This document shows, piece by piece, positions 1 to 9,113 of a stretch of 64,000 nucleotides of DNA. Within the stretch, counting starts at the first letter, position 1. Every line of letters begins with the position of its first letter. This DNA comes from Bacillota bacterium. Its GTDB lineage: Bacteria; Bacillota; Clostridia; Lachnospirales; Lachnospiraceae. A program made the position numbers and the translations under genes. The DNA lies in NCBI GenBank assembly GCA_023395555.1, contig JAEWYQ010000004.1, forward strand, positions 62,001 through 126,000. The letters run 5' to 3'. The notes beneath the pieces are model-generated. The model did not search any database and was not told the DNA's origin. It saw only the letters and a program-made list of their open reading frames with translations.

Positions 1-963
1 CTCGGCATCTACATAATCCGCGGCTACCACCCGGAAGGCTCCTTCCGCCTTCTTATCTGCAAAATAGGGGAACAGCGGCTCATAGCCCCAGCCTAACAGC
101 TCGGTACCCTTGCACTCCTTTACGATATCCGGCGTCTCTCCGAAGATCTTAGGATATTTGGACAGGGTGTTTTTACAGGAAATAAGGATCTCTCCGCCCA
201 CATTTACGAAGGCATAGTCCAGCTTCTCCCCTACTGCCAGACACAGGTTGGAAGGCAGGGTCCAAGGTGTGGTTGTCCAGGCAAGGAGGTGCACATTCTT
301 CCCGTCTGCCACCTGTTCCGTCTTGAACTTCACGATAATCCAGCGGTCCTGGCGCAGGCGGGTGGAATCCGACTCTCTGGTGTCCGAGATGGACAGGGAG
401 GTCTCACAGTGCATACAGTAGGGAGCCACCCGGTAATCCCGGTAAATGTAGCCCTTGTCATAGCACTGCTTGAAGGCCCACATAACACTTTCCATAAAGC
501 TGGTGTCCATGGTCTTGTAAGCGCCTTCATAGTCCACCCAGCGGGCCATCTGCTCTACGTATTCCTTCCATGCCTCGTTGTTATTGGAAACAATCTCATA
601 GCATTTTTCATTGAATTTATCAATACCGAGGCTCTTTTCTATCTCATTTTTGTCCTCAATGCCAAGGGAGATCTCCGCCTGGTTCTCAATGGGAAGTCCA
701 TGACAGTCCCATCCCCATACACGGGGCACCTTATAACCGCGCATCGTCCAATAGCGGGCGGTCATGTCCTTGATAAAGGATACTAAGACGGTACCGTGAT
801 GCGGTTTTCCCGTAGGGAACGGAGGGCCGTCATAGAATACTACTTCCCCTCCTTCTTTTTCTGCAACGGATTTCTCAAAGACCTCATTATCCTTCCAGAA
901 TTGCAGAACATCCGGCTGCATTTTAGCATACTCCGGTTTTCCTTCCAGTTCTTCATATTTCAT
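1..963 (-). CDS. ileS: isoleucyl-tRNA synthetase, N-terminal part (runs off left edge)
   Basis: Charges tRNA-Ile with isoleucine in the cytoplasm. The first 321 codons are present; the rest lies beyond position 1. The start is the ATG at 963, giving MKYEELEGKPEYAKM. The class I HIGH signature is seen as PHHGT near residues 54-58, followed by the IleRS signature WGWDCHGLPIE near residue 90 and the start of the editing domain at WTTTPWTLPSN. The WDCHGLPIE form resembles the eukaryote-like IleRS type found in many Clostridia, a type often linked to natural mupirocin tolerance (family knowledge; phenotype not shown here). The leader between this gene and the upstream acetyltransferase is only about 137 bases, too short for a full T-box, and I see none. 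Confidence 0.97.
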   Translation of the reverse strand, partial: MKYEELEGKPEYAKMQPDVLQFWKDNEVFEKSVAEKEGGEVVFYDGPPFPTGKPHHGTVLVSFIKDMTARYWTMRGYKVPRVWGWDCHGLPIENQAEISLGIEDKNEIEKSLGIDKFNEKCYEIVSNNNEAWKEYVEQMARWVDYEGAYKTMDTSFMESVMWAFKQCYDKGYIYRDYRVAPYCMHCETSLSISDTRESDSTRLRQDRWIIVKFKTEQVADGKNVHLLAWTTTPWTLPSNLCLAVGEKLDYAFVNVGGEILISCKNTLSKYPKIFGETPDIVKECKGTELLGWGYEPLFPYFADKKAEGAFRVVAADYVDAE

Positions 964-1100
964 GTGCTTCACCTCTGCATCAAGTTTTGATTTTCATTCT
1001 ACCATTTCTGCCAAGGAGTGTCAATCTGCTCCTATTTCTGATTGTTAAACCGATTGTTGAAAATGATGCCTGACCAATCCTTCGTCTTATCACCGGCAGT

Positions 1101-1586
1101 CTACAACCGGATATAATACAGAATAATATCCGAATAATTTCCATCCCCCAGAAGAAATCCTCCCGGGATCACACCAAGCCTGGTAAAACCGATCTTCTCA
1201 TACAAATGAATTGCCGCGTGGTTGGTGCTTACCACCGCATTGAACTGCATAAGCTGAAAACCCTTATTCTTCGCTGTCTCCAGGCTGTGGCAGACCAGCT
1301 TTTCCCCGACCTTATGTCCGCGGCAGGCGGAGCCGACCGCATAGGATGCATTGGCAATATGACCGCAGCGCCCGATGTTATTAGGATGCAGGATATAAAG
1401 CCCCACAACCTCATTCTCTAAAACCGCCACCCCGGTATACGTTTGAGAAGCGAAGAACTCCGCCGCCTCCTCCAGGGTCAGGCGATTCATCTGGGGAAAT
1501 GCATTGGCCTCATCCACCACCCGGTTCCATATTTCTATCATAGAAGGCAAATCTTCTAACTGGTAGCCTCGAATTATTAACTCCAT
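1101..1586 (-). CDS. GNAT family N-acetyltransferase
   Basis: A 161-residue protein with the GNAT fold, which moves an acetyl group from acetyl-CoA to an amine; the substrate cannot be read from the sequence. Seen: an N-terminal MELIIRGYQLEDLPSMIEIWN strand-helix pattern is followed by the acetyl-CoA loop ACRGHKVGEKLV (an R/Q-x-x-G-x-G/A variant) near residues 90-100, then NHAAIHLYEKIGF, the usual motif before the last strand. The start ATG at 1586 has CAGGAG about 7 bases upstream and lies inside the last codons of the YcaQ-like gene, a 10-base overlap that implies translational coupling. The pairing may mean a joint role in DNA damage or antibiotic modification, but that is only context. 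Confidence 0.85.
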   Translation of the reverse strand: MELIIRGYQLEDLPSMIEIWNRVVDEANAFPQMNRLTLEEAAEFFASQTYTGVAVLENEVVGLYILHPNNIGRCGHIANASYAVGSACRGHKVGEKLVCHSLETAKNKGFQLMQFNAVVSTNHAAIHLYEKIGFTRLGVIPGGFLLGDGNYSDIILYYIRL

Positions 1587-2776
1587 TTGTATTCTCCTGT
1601 TTCCGTAAGATAATTAATCTCCGATAAACCATGAAATTTCATAAAACGCTTGAAGCAGCGATCCATTTCCTGATATAGCTTCTTCGTCGGGCGGACTCCC
1701 TGCTCCAGCCAGATATTCTTAACCTCCAGCCGCTTCTGCTTATAAAGGGCGGTTACCTCCACCCTGGCTATAAAACGCTCCCCCTGGATCATCGGAAGGA
1801 CATAATAGCCGTACTTGCGCTGCTCCTGGGGAGTATAAATTTCCCATTTATAGTCAAAATCAAAGAGCTCCTTGATCAGCTTTCGATCCCACATCATACA
1901 ATCCAGCTGTGCAATCAGCTCCATCCGCCCCTTCCCCCCACCGTTCTCCAACACCTGTCTGAGCAGGTCTTCATCAGAACGGACGCAGTAAAGCCGCTCC
2001 TTACACCCTTCTACCTCCAGGCCGATTAGACGCCCCTCCTCCAGCAGCTCTGCAAAGGCGGCATTGCGTTCCGGTGCCTTCAGATTCCAGATATTCAACC
2101 ATGCATCCGAGGGTCGGTTCCACAGAAGCCCGACTGCGGAGATACGTCTGAGAATGCGCCATTTCAAATGATCCAGCTCTCTGGGATAAGGCTCCTGTGC
2201 CTCCAGAAGCTCCTTCGGTATATAATCCTCAGAAAGGGCATAGTATTTGTTGGTTCCTTTCTTATGGTGAACAATCAGCTCCCCGCGAAAATACAGGCTT
2301 TCCAGTGCTACCCTGGACAGCTTGGAGCTGCTCCAGTACCAGTCCACCTTCTCTGCAAAGCCGATGTCCTTGGAGCTGACAGCACCCTCGCTTCTTATAA
2401 TTTCTCTAACCTGCGGCGCAATCTTATCCACCTCTTCCCGTCCCCGGCCCCACTCCCGGTAGCCCTGACGAATCCGCTCAAAATAAGGCCAATCCTCTAT
2501 AGGAAGAATGGCCAGGTTCTTATCAAAGAAATCAATCAGCCTGCGATCCTCATATAAGAGCTCATAAAGCATCTGCTTGGTGAAGCCCCGAATTCTCGAC
2601 TGTAATACCAACTCCGCATTTTTCCCGCATACATCAATGGGATCAAACTGAATGCACCCGCACTGACGGATGTATTCCAGCACCCCTCCCTTTCCGACAA
2701 AGCGATGCTCTCCCATTAACCCCTGCTTATATAAAATAAACTTCCTCGCCTGCTGTTTCGTGAGCGCCGTAATCAT
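1577..2776 (-). CDS. YcaQ/AlkZ-like winged-helix DNA glycosylase
   Basis: A 399-residue protein of the HTH_42 (YcaQ/AlkZ) family, whose characterised members remove alkylated bases or unhook DNA interstrand crosslinks. Seen: the N-terminal TKQQARKFILYKQGL, then CGCIQFDPIDV, in which QFD matches the Q-x-D catalytic motif of the family, then several winged-helix repeats and a C-terminal beta domain with LIAQLDCMMWDRKLIKELF. I place the start at the ATG at 2776 because AGGGGAG sits 5 bases upstream; an in-frame start at 2821 would add 15 residues unlike the family. The downstream acetyltransferase overlaps its 3' end. The family is often present in producers of, or organisms exposed to, DNA-alkylating natural products. 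Confidence 0.85.
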   Translation of the reverse strand: MITALTKQQARKFILYKQGLMGEHRFVGKGGVLEYIRQCGCIQFDPIDVCGKNAELVLQSRIRGFTKQMLYELLYEDRRLIDFFDKNLAILPIEDWPYFERIRQGYREWGRGREEVDKIAPQVREIIRSEGAVSSKDIGFAEKVDWYWSSSKLSRVALESLYFRGELIVHHKKGTNKYYALSEDYIPKELLEAQEPYPRELDHLKWRILRRISAVGLLWNRPSDAWLNIWNLKAPERNAAFAELLEEGRLIGLEVEGCKERLYCVRSDEDLLRQVLENGGGKGRMELIAQLDCMMWDRKLIKELFDFDYKWEIYTPQEQRKYGYYVLPMIQGERFIARVEVTALYKQKRLEVKNIWLEQGVRPTKKLYQEMDRCFKRFMKFHGLSEINYLTETGEYKWS

Positions 2777-2836
2777 CCCTTCTCCCCTCATGTAACTTCT
2801 GATTTTATTTTCTGTAAACATATTCTATTAAGAATG

Positions 2837-3574
2837 TTAATAAACGATCTTCTCCAGATACAATCCGCAGGCTTCCGCCAGATCTCCCGTGCGGTTCCTC
2901 TCTTTCGAAGCAAGGATCTCCGGTATCTCCTCTGCTTTCATCTGCCCTTTCCCTACCGCAATCAGTGTTCCCACCATCCAGCGAACCATATTGTAGAGAA
3001 AGCCGTCTCCGCGCACACGAAGGAAGAGGAACCCCTCTTCCTGGGACATCTCAATGGAATAAATTGTCCGCTCCATGGTTTTCTTTTTCGATTTTGCATT
3101 GGAAAAAGCCGTGAAATCATGAGTTCCTATAAAATACCCGCCTGCACGCCGCATCTCCTCCAGACTCAGTTCTTCCGCCACATGCAGGCTGTATTTCCTC
3201 ATGAAGGGATTGCCATATTCCCTATTCCAGATTTTATACAAATAGATCTTCTCCTTGGCATGATATCTGGCATGAAATTGCTCCGTGACCTCTTCTGCCG
3301 CCAGAATACTGATATCCTGCGGGAGATAGCGGTTCATGTAACTCATAAGCTCACGGCAGCTATATCTCTTCCCTGTCTTGAAGTTAGCAATCTGACCAAG
3401 GGCATGAACTCCCGCATCGGTTCTGCTGCAGCCCGTCACTTCCACCGGCTGGCCATCCATCTGGGAGAGTACCTGCTCCAGCTTGTCCTGTATCGTAGCT
3501 TCTCCCTGACCCAGCCGCTGCCAGCCCCGATACCTGCCGCCGTCATACTGAACCGTCAGTTTGTAATTGTACAT
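2837..3574 (-). CDS. truA: tRNA pseudouridine(38-40) synthase TruA
   Basis: Converts uridines 38-40 of the tRNA anticodon arm to pseudouridine. It is 245 residues, the normal length. The signature GCSRTDAGVHALGQ spans residues 48-61, with the catalytic aspartate at D53; YDGGRYRGWQ near residue 10 and DFTAFSNAKSKK in the middle are also typical, and GDGFLYNMVRWMVGTL near residue 190 is the conserved C-terminal block. The gene is preceded by the DUF3160 lipoprotein gene with about 43 bases between them, and the YcaQ-like gene follows. No sign of damage. Confidence 0.97.
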   Translation of the reverse strand: MYNYKLTVQYDGGRYRGWQRLGQGEATIQDKLEQVLSQMDGQPVEVTGCSRTDAGVHALGQIANFKTGKRYSCRELMSYMNRYLPQDISILAAEEVTEQFHARYHAKEKIYLYKIWNREYGNPFMRKYSLHVAEELSLEEMRRAGGYFIGTHDFTAFSNAKSKKKTMERTIYSIEMSQEEGFLFLRVRGDGFLYNMVRWMVGTLIAVGKGQMKAEEIPEILASKERNRTGDLAEACGLYLEKIVY

Positions 3575-3617
3575 GAATGCTTCTTTTCCCCTTCGCTTTA
3601 TTGTTTTTCATCCTTTC

Positions 3618-5948
3618 TTATTCGCTCAGCCCATCCCAGTCAATTTCCAGCGGCTCTATGATAACATCGTTCTGATTTGATTTGAAGGATTTCGTCCATT
3701 CAGGCTGCGGAGGAAGATCCTTCGAAGGCTCACCTATCTCCGGGAAATCAGCATAATCATAATGCTGGATGGTAATTCCATTCAGCTCCCACCACTCTTC
3801 ATCCGTAAGCCTCTTGTCACTGACAAATTCATAATGGGAATAGACGCTTCCTCTGCTGAGATACAGCTTCTCCTCTACCGGAACCACCACGTAGATATCG
3901 TCAAAATATCCTGTTCCAAGGGAAAGATAGATCCCTGTGCTGGAACTGATATCGGATATCAGCATATCGCTGAGTTCCATATTAGGATAATCCTCCTTTA
4001 CAATGGCATCGAGGAAGTTAATAGAAATATTCTCCATGGTGCCGCCATAGCGGAGCAAACTCTCCTTTTCCTCCGCGCTCAGAGGTTCATCCTTCAATAT
4101 CTTCTTAGAACAGGTAATTAACAGCTGCAGCAGGTCCATGTACTCCTTCGCCCCCTCCTTTAAGCTCTCGTTCATCATATGATGCTTCTCTAAGAGGGAA
4201 ATGGTATACTCCGTCAGATAATACAGCTTGCTGTAAAGCTCCGGATTCGGCTCCACATACTGGCATTTGGAGTATTTCACCGGTTCGCCCATCTCTGCCA
4301 TGGCCTGCTTGCCATACAGAACGGTATCATGCTTCAGCTCCGTATAGGAGCCTAACGCTGTATTCAGAGCCTTGTTCTTCCAGGCCTGGGTCGTCATAAA
4401 GAAGGGCATCCCGGAATCGGGTTCGTATTCCTTCAGGGCATCCTGTAAGGTCCAAAGCCAGCCGGAATAGAGATTGGAGGACCAGTCCTCCGGCTGCATA
4501 GCGGCAATGCTGTCCTTCCACAGCTTATAATTCTCCGTATACTTCGGCCAGTCATCCTGGGGCCTGTATACCTCGAACTGAAGCTGTTCCGCCAGGCCGC
4601 TTCCCAGCACTCCCATGACATCCAGGCCGCTGGGGATCGGGCGCAGGATGGGCTCGATGAGATCCTGGAGAATATCGCTGTCCAGAATGTATCTCTGCCC
4701 CATGAACCGGAACTGCTTTTCCGTCTGCAGAGTGGTTTCTACCGTCTTCCCCTGTATCCGGGGATCGGGCAAAGCCTTCACTGCCTTCTCCAGCTTCGCC
4801 GCATATGCTTCATCATGAAAGATTTCCGGGTCCTCCTGTTCCCCGAAGACCCCACGCCTCAGCCCATTCAGGGTAAATACATCGATATCATCGGATAATC
4901 CCACATATTCCGAGGTGGGAAGAAAGATATTGGACCAGAGCTGCGCATCACATATCTGCTCCGACTCGGCAAAAGCAGTATAGGCAACCAGCAGCGACTT
5001 CAGTACATTCTCATATTGATATATCCCATCGATGTAAAAAAGATAGGGAACGGTGCCAAACCACATCATGGTACGGAAGAATCTTCCCAGCTCTTCCGTC
5101 CTGGTATAATGCCCCCGCACAGTGAACTGGGTATAGTCCAGATCATGTTGGAGCAGCGGGGATTCTGCAATGCTGCCGGCCTCCTCGCACAGCTGGTATT
5201 CCCGCCGGGCCAGATCCGCCAACTCCCCGTCCACGGCAACCGGCGGCTCCGGGGTCTGGAGCAGGAGCATCCTTGCCACCAGAAAATACACCACATTGCT
5301 CTTTTGAAGCTCCTTCAATTGCTCATCCTTAAGCTGCTGATACAGCTGGATGGATTTCTCCAGCATCTGCCCCGTCATGAGCTCTAAGTCCTTATAAAGA
5401 TAATCTGCCTCTATGTGAATAAGGGATTTGTCATAAAATTGATGATAGAGGTGGAGCACGCTGTCTGCCGTGATAAAATTAGGCACGCCGCTGTATTCAT
5501 TATTATCGTAGGTGTAGTGCATCTTCGTTCTCTGCGTCGGAAGCACCACAAATCCATTATTGGCCAGCATTCTGATCTGTTCCTTGGTAAAACCGGAAAA
5601 CTGATCTATATTCTCGATGTTGGACAGGTCTTCTGCGATCCGGTAAGACGGTACCTTTGCCTCATATTGGGGTACAGTATACACCATTCTCTCGAGCTTA
5701 ACTGTATTTACCGATGCCCAGTTTGCATCCAGCTTCATCCCTGCTGAAGCCGTATTCTCGTCCGCCGGACTCTGGGACACCTGGTTCTGAAGCTCTCTCT
5801 CCTCTTCTGCCGCAGCCTCCGTCGGGATCGCTGTAATATCCTCCGCCGGGTCCTTTGGCTTTTTATTCTGGCAGCCGGTCAGAAGCAGGCAAAAACACAA
5901 AAGAAGCGCAGCTGCCCTGTTGGTTATTCTTTTCCAATTCTTCATCAT
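3618..5948 (-). CDS. DUF3160 domain lipoprotein
   Basis: A 776-residue secreted protein with a lipoprotein signal: MMKNWKRITNRAA, a hydrophobic stretch and the lipobox LLTGC, so it should be anchored to the outer face of the membrane by C26. The low-complexity linker rich in E, A and T (residues 32-70) is typical after a lipobox. The rest matches the DUF3160 family, with FVVLPTQRTKMHYTYD followed by GVPNFITADSVLHLYHQF and the C-terminal TGYFDDIYVVVPVEEKLYLSRGS-type block. The family's function is not known. The next gene downstream in the transcript is truA, and a small membrane-anchored FG-GAP-like protein lies 9 bases upstream, so the two probably act together at the cell surface. Confidence 0.85.
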   Translation of the reverse strand: MMKNWKRITNRAAALLLCFCLLLTGCQNKKPKDPAEDITAIPTEAAAEEERELQNQVSQSPADENTASAGMKLDANWASVNTVKLERMVYTVPQYEAKVPSYRIAEDLSNIENIDQFSGFTKEQIRMLANNGFVVLPTQRTKMHYTYDNNEYSGVPNFITADSVLHLYHQFYDKSLIHIEADYLYKDLELMTGQMLEKSIQLYQQLKDEQLKELQKSNVVYFLVARMLLLQTPEPPVAVDGELADLARREYQLCEEAGSIAESPLLQHDLDYTQFTVRGHYTRTEELGRFFRTMMWFGTVPYLFYIDGIYQYENVLKSLLVAYTAFAESEQICDAQLWSNIFLPTSEYVGLSDDIDVFTLNGLRRGVFGEQEDPEIFHDEAYAAKLEKAVKALPDPRIQGKTVETTLQTEKQFRFMGQRYILDSDILQDLIEPILRPIPSGLDVMGVLGSGLAEQLQFEVYRPQDDWPKYTENYKLWKDSIAAMQPEDWSSNLYSGWLWTLQDALKEYEPDSGMPFFMTTQAWKNKALNTALGSYTELKHDTVLYGKQAMAEMGEPVKYSKCQYVEPNPELYSKLYYLTEYTISLLEKHHMMNESLKEGAKEYMDLLQLLITCSKKILKDEPLSAEEKESLLRYGGTMENISINFLDAIVKEDYPNMELSDMLISDISSSTGIYLSLGTGYFDDIYVVVPVEEKLYLSRGSVYSHYEFVSDKRLTDEEWWELNGITIQHYDYADFPEIGEPSKDLPPQPEWTKSFKSNQNDVIIEPLEIDWDGLSE

Positions 5949-5957
5949 GATTCCCCC

Positions 5958-6689
5958 CTATTCCGCTCTTACTATCTGATTATTCCTGAGCATAAGGTAT
6001 TCCTTCCCTTGCCCATGGGTCAGCCGGATGCGGTTCTCGCCGCATAGCCCTACCCCGGTGATCTCCTGGTATTCCTCACTTTGTGCCAGCATCAGAAAGC
6101 CAAAATCATACCATGCATAGACAAACAGCTTATCTCTTCCCTCTTTCGTCCGGGAAAGGAATACAATTTCCTCTCCTCTGGTGCTCACCAGATCACCGAT
6201 CTCAAAGTCCGTCCAGTTTCCTGCAATCTGTGAACCGGTCCACTTTTTCACCAGTCCAGCCTCTCCGTAATTAAAAACAAACAGCCGGTTCCTCTCTTCC
6301 CTGTCATAATAGGTGGTCTTTCTTACTGCAGTCACAATCTCGATCATCCCGTCGCCGTCCACATCCCCAAGCTCCAGCTTCCAGGGCTTCAGCCCTGTGA
6401 AATCATTCTCATACATCCTTGCCCATTCCCCACTGTCCTCCCGCTCCAGCACCAGAAAAAGGTCGCCGTAATCCGGTTCCTCCTTCCCTGTGCCGACCAG
6501 CAAAAAGGCTCTGCTTCCGTCCATTGCATAATCAATGATTTCTTCCTTTTCTTCCAGAGCTTTTCCCAGTTCCTTCAAAATCCAAAGCCCTTCTCTGTCC
6601 GCCTGCCTGTGAATACCGGCTCCCAACAGGATTGCTGTTATGCCAAGAGCCGCTCCGGCTGTCAGCAGCATCGCCCTTTTCCGCAGCAT
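5958..6689 (-). CDS. membrane-anchored FG-GAP/VCBS-like protein
   Basis: A 243-residue protein with a single N-terminal membrane anchor (MLLTAGAALGITAILLGAG) and an outside domain. The block LELGDVDGDGMIEIVTAV near residue 110 has the D-x-D-x-D-G pattern of FG-GAP/VCBS calcium-binding repeats, and a second weaker unit, FEIGDLVSTRGEEIVFL, follows near residue 165. Start chosen at the ATG at 6689, which has GAGGAGG 6 bases upstream, rather than the ATG 15 bases earlier. It is 9 bases upstream of the DUF3160 lipoprotein gene, so the two are almost certainly co-transcribed. Precise function unknown. Confidence 0.7.
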   Translation of the reverse strand: MLRKRAMLLTAGAALGITAILLGAGIHRQADREGLWILKELGKALEEKEEIIDYAMDGSRAFLLVGTGKEEPDYGDLFLVLEREDSGEWARMYENDFTGLKPWKLELGDVDGDGMIEIVTAVRKTTYYDREERNRLFVFNYGEAGLVKKWTGSQIAGNWTDFEIGDLVSTRGEEIVFLSRTKEGRDKLFVYAWYDFGFLMLAQSEEYQEITGVGLCGENRIRLTHGQGKEYLMLRNNQIVRAE

Positions 6690-6723
6690 AATCAGCCTCC
6701 TCATTTTACCTATATTTTACTAC

Positions 6724-6755
6724 GCTATCCCATCCATGGCAATAGATGGGATAGC
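6724..6755. repeat. 11-bp inverted repeat
   Basis: Arms GCTATCCCATC (6724-6734) and GATGGGATAGC (6745-6755) pair perfectly around a 10-base loop. It lies between the GH172 gene and the anchored FG-GAP-like gene. No T-run follows it on either strand, so it is not a typical Rho-independent terminator; it could stabilise an mRNA end or bind a protein. Confidence 0.6.
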
Positions 6756-6795
6756 CAAAAAATCTTAAGTTTTTCATAAGAAAAGCATCCGCCTG

Positions 6796-7881
6796 TTAGA
6801 TAATTTCCAGCCCGTCCTTATCCGGAAGGGAAGGGAATTTCCTAGCAGGCAGTGTCTGATACCAGAATGCCGTAGATGCAATATCATCCTGCAGCGGCAA
6901 GTAACGGCCCCCGCTTCTCCATCCCAGCGCCTGGATCGTAACCCGGATTTCCTCCTCAAAGCGGATGGGGTCCGTCAGATGGAAGCGGTACATGCCAAAA
7001 CGCTTCTGCGACTTGTACAGAACATCCTGCCTTACCACCTGGAGACCGGTATAGGGTGTACTGAAGGATACGTATTTATCATGGGTTGCCGGATCTTCAA
7101 AATTATAGGAGCCGCAGAAATAATCCTCCGTACCCGTTCCGCAGATGGTGGGATACTCCCGATCCCCGTCCATATAAAATTTAATCTCCCCTTCTCCCCA
7201 CCAGGAGTTGTTATTCACTCCCCAGGCAAGATAGGTTCCCACATAATGGCCTTTTCCCTTTACACCATCCAGAATGGTATATACCTCCTTATAGGGGAGG
7301 GGATTCACCCGGCGGAACTGCGCATGGAAATAAGCTGCATCCTCCGGGATCTGTGTCAGCGTGTAATCAATCTGATAATAGATCGTCATTTCCCTGTCAT
7401 CCAGATTCTCCAGCTCCATCCGGCAATGCTTCCGGAAGGGCATACTCCAATAGCAGTTAAAAGCGCTGCCCGGATTCACACAGACGGCCAGTGAAGACAA
7501 CTGGAAATATTCCTGCCAGCCGCAGCAGAAGAAATCACCAATGGGACACTCTACCGACGGGTTCTCCGAATGATCCCAATAAATGCGAAGTATCGTGTTC
7601 CTCCATACTCCCGTAGGCGTCATCCAGATATGCTGAATGGCTCCCGGCCCTTCGATGTCGGCAATAACCAGCTTTGATGCCGGCGGTATCACAAAATACG
7701 GATTTACCTTCCAGCCCTTCCCCAGGTCCCTGGCTGCTCTTCCCGCCGTGCCCTGCTCCAGTTCACAGCTTCCGCCCTTCCCCTTTTCTCCGGTAATGTT
7801 CTCCGGGCTGATGGAACGGGTTACCGCATCGGACAGCCTTGTAAGATTCTCCATGTTGTTAAAGCTAAATGATTGATACAT
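6796..7881 (-). CDS. DUF2961 / GH172 family glycoside hydrolase
   Basis: A 361-residue protein of the DUF2961 family, now glycoside hydrolase family 172, whose studied members act on furanosides (D-fructofuranose, D-arabinofuranose). Seen: IQHIWMTPTGVWRNTILRIYWD near residue 90, NCYWSMPFRKHCRMELEN around 145 and GTGTEDYFCGSYNFEDP near 255, all hallmark blocks including the acidic catalytic region. There is no signal peptide, so it should act in the cytoplasm on imported sugars. The start ATG at 7881 has AAAGGAGAGAG upstream. The dehydrogenase gene lies 32 bases upstream on the same strand, so the two may form an operon for a sugar-derived hydroxyacid, though the substrate is unproven. Confidence 0.85.
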   Translation of the reverse strand: MYQSFSFNNMENLTRLSDAVTRSISPENITGEKGKGGSCELEQGTAGRAARDLGKGWKVNPYFVIPPASKLVIADIEGPGAIQHIWMTPTGVWRNTILRIYWDHSENPSVECPIGDFFCCGWQEYFQLSSLAVCVNPGSAFNCYWSMPFRKHCRMELENLDDREMTIYYQIDYTLTQIPEDAAYFHAQFRRVNPLPYKEVYTILDGVKGKGHYVGTYLAWGVNNNSWWGEGEIKFYMDGDREYPTICGTGTEDYFCGSYNFEDPATHDKYVSFSTPYTGLQVVRQDVLYKSQKRFGMYRFHLTDPIRFEEEIRVTIQALGWRSGGRYLPLQDDIASTAFWYQTLPARKFPSLPDKDGLEII

Positions 7882-7913
7882 ATGCTCTCTCCTTTTATTG
7901 TTATTTCATTTCA

Positions 7914-8882
7914 TTAATACTCTTCCGTAAAATCCACTTGATTCTGAAGGGGCCTGTCTTTTATATAACACTCCAGGTTGTGCAGAAATATACTCATTCT
8001 TCTCCTGTCATTGGTGGGGGACCCGCCCGATGTGTGGGGAGTAAGTATGACATTGGGCAGTTCCCATAACGGGCTGTCCTCCGGCAGCGGTTCCGGATCG
8101 GTCACATCCAGTCCCGCGCCTCCGATCCAGCCTTCTGTGAGCGCCTTGATCAGGGCTTCCTGATCAATCAAGCTTCCTCTCCCGATATTAACAAGAAATG
8201 CCCCCGGCTTCATAAGACGAAGCTTTTCCTCCGATATCATCCCTTTCGTCTTATGGGTATTAGGAAGCGCCAGCACTACATAATCCGATTGGGTCAGTAC
8301 CTCATCCATCTCTTCCATGGTATACAATCCGTCCACATAGTCCGGGGCCGGTGTCCGGCTGCGCCTGATTGCCAGCACCCTGGCTCCCCAGACCTTCGCC
8401 CGCTTTGCGATCTGGCTTCCGATATCCCCAAGGCCTAGAATACCTATGGTAGAACCGAAGAAATCCTTGGTTTCCCAGCCGCGCACCCATCTCTTCTCTG
8501 CCTTATAATAGGCATACTCCTGCAGATTACGGTTATGGGACAATATCATGGCAAATACATGCTCTGCGATGGGCTGACCGAACACTCCGCTGGAAGTGGA
8601 TATCCGGATATCCTTATTGCAGTATTCCTCCGGCTGAGTATACCCATCGGCTCCCGCACTGGGCAGATGAAGCCAGCGCAGCTTCTTTGCCCAGCTCTTC
8701 TGTTCCTTCGTCAGCCATCCGAAGATAATCTCCGCATTTTCAATCATCTCCCTGGTTACTTCCCTTGCATCGATAACGGTAATCGAGATGCCCGGTACCG
8801 TATTTATGATCTCTTCCTGCTGTTCCTCATTCATTGGGAAAATTGAGGTTGTAATAACTAACAACTCCAGTTTCTCCTTCAT
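7914..8882 (-). CDS. D-2-hydroxyacid dehydrogenase
   Basis: A 322-residue NAD(P)-dependent dehydrogenase of the D-isomer-specific 2-hydroxyacid family. The nucleotide loop GILGLGDIGSQIA is near residue 148; catalytic-region motifs follow in order: NIGRGSLID (Arg), LDVTDPEPLPEDSPLW (Glu) and VILTPHTSGG (His). The start ATG at 8882 has GGAGGAGAGG upstream. The GH172 gene follows 32 bases downstream. The exact acid substrate (for example glyoxylate, hydroxypyruvate or a sugar acid) cannot be told from the sequence. Confidence 0.9.
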   Translation of the reverse strand: MKEKLELLVITTSIFPMNEEQQEEIINTVPGISITVIDAREVTREMIENAEIIFGWLTKEQKSWAKKLRWLHLPSAGADGYTQPEEYCNKDIRISTSSGVFGQPIAEHVFAMILSHNRNLQEYAYYKAEKRWVRGWETKDFFGSTIGILGLGDIGSQIAKRAKVWGARVLAIRRSRTPAPDYVDGLYTMEEMDEVLTQSDYVVLALPNTHKTKGMISEEKLRLMKPGAFLVNIGRGSLIDQEALIKALTEGWIGGAGLDVTDPEPLPEDSPLWELPNVILTPHTSGGSPTNDRRRMSIFLHNLECYIKDRPLQNQVDFTEEY

Positions 8883-9113
8883 ATGCCTCTCCTCCTGACA
8901 ATTACAATCATAAAATTTTTTGATCCGCTGATTCCTTTCACTTCTGACTTCTTCAGTCTAGCATGACATGCTTTCCTATGCAAGCAATGAAAATCTATTG
9001 CAAGTAATTTAAAGACGATGCTTTCTTCCTGCCTTATACTCCGGGAAAAAACAGGGCATACTAATAATCATTTCTTACACTCATCTTATGAAGAGGCATA
9101 GGGAGGCATTCAA

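Noticed and set aside
964..1100. T-box riboswitch upstream of ileS
   Set aside because: Only 137 bases separate the genes and I see no T-box sequence or specifier-loop structure.
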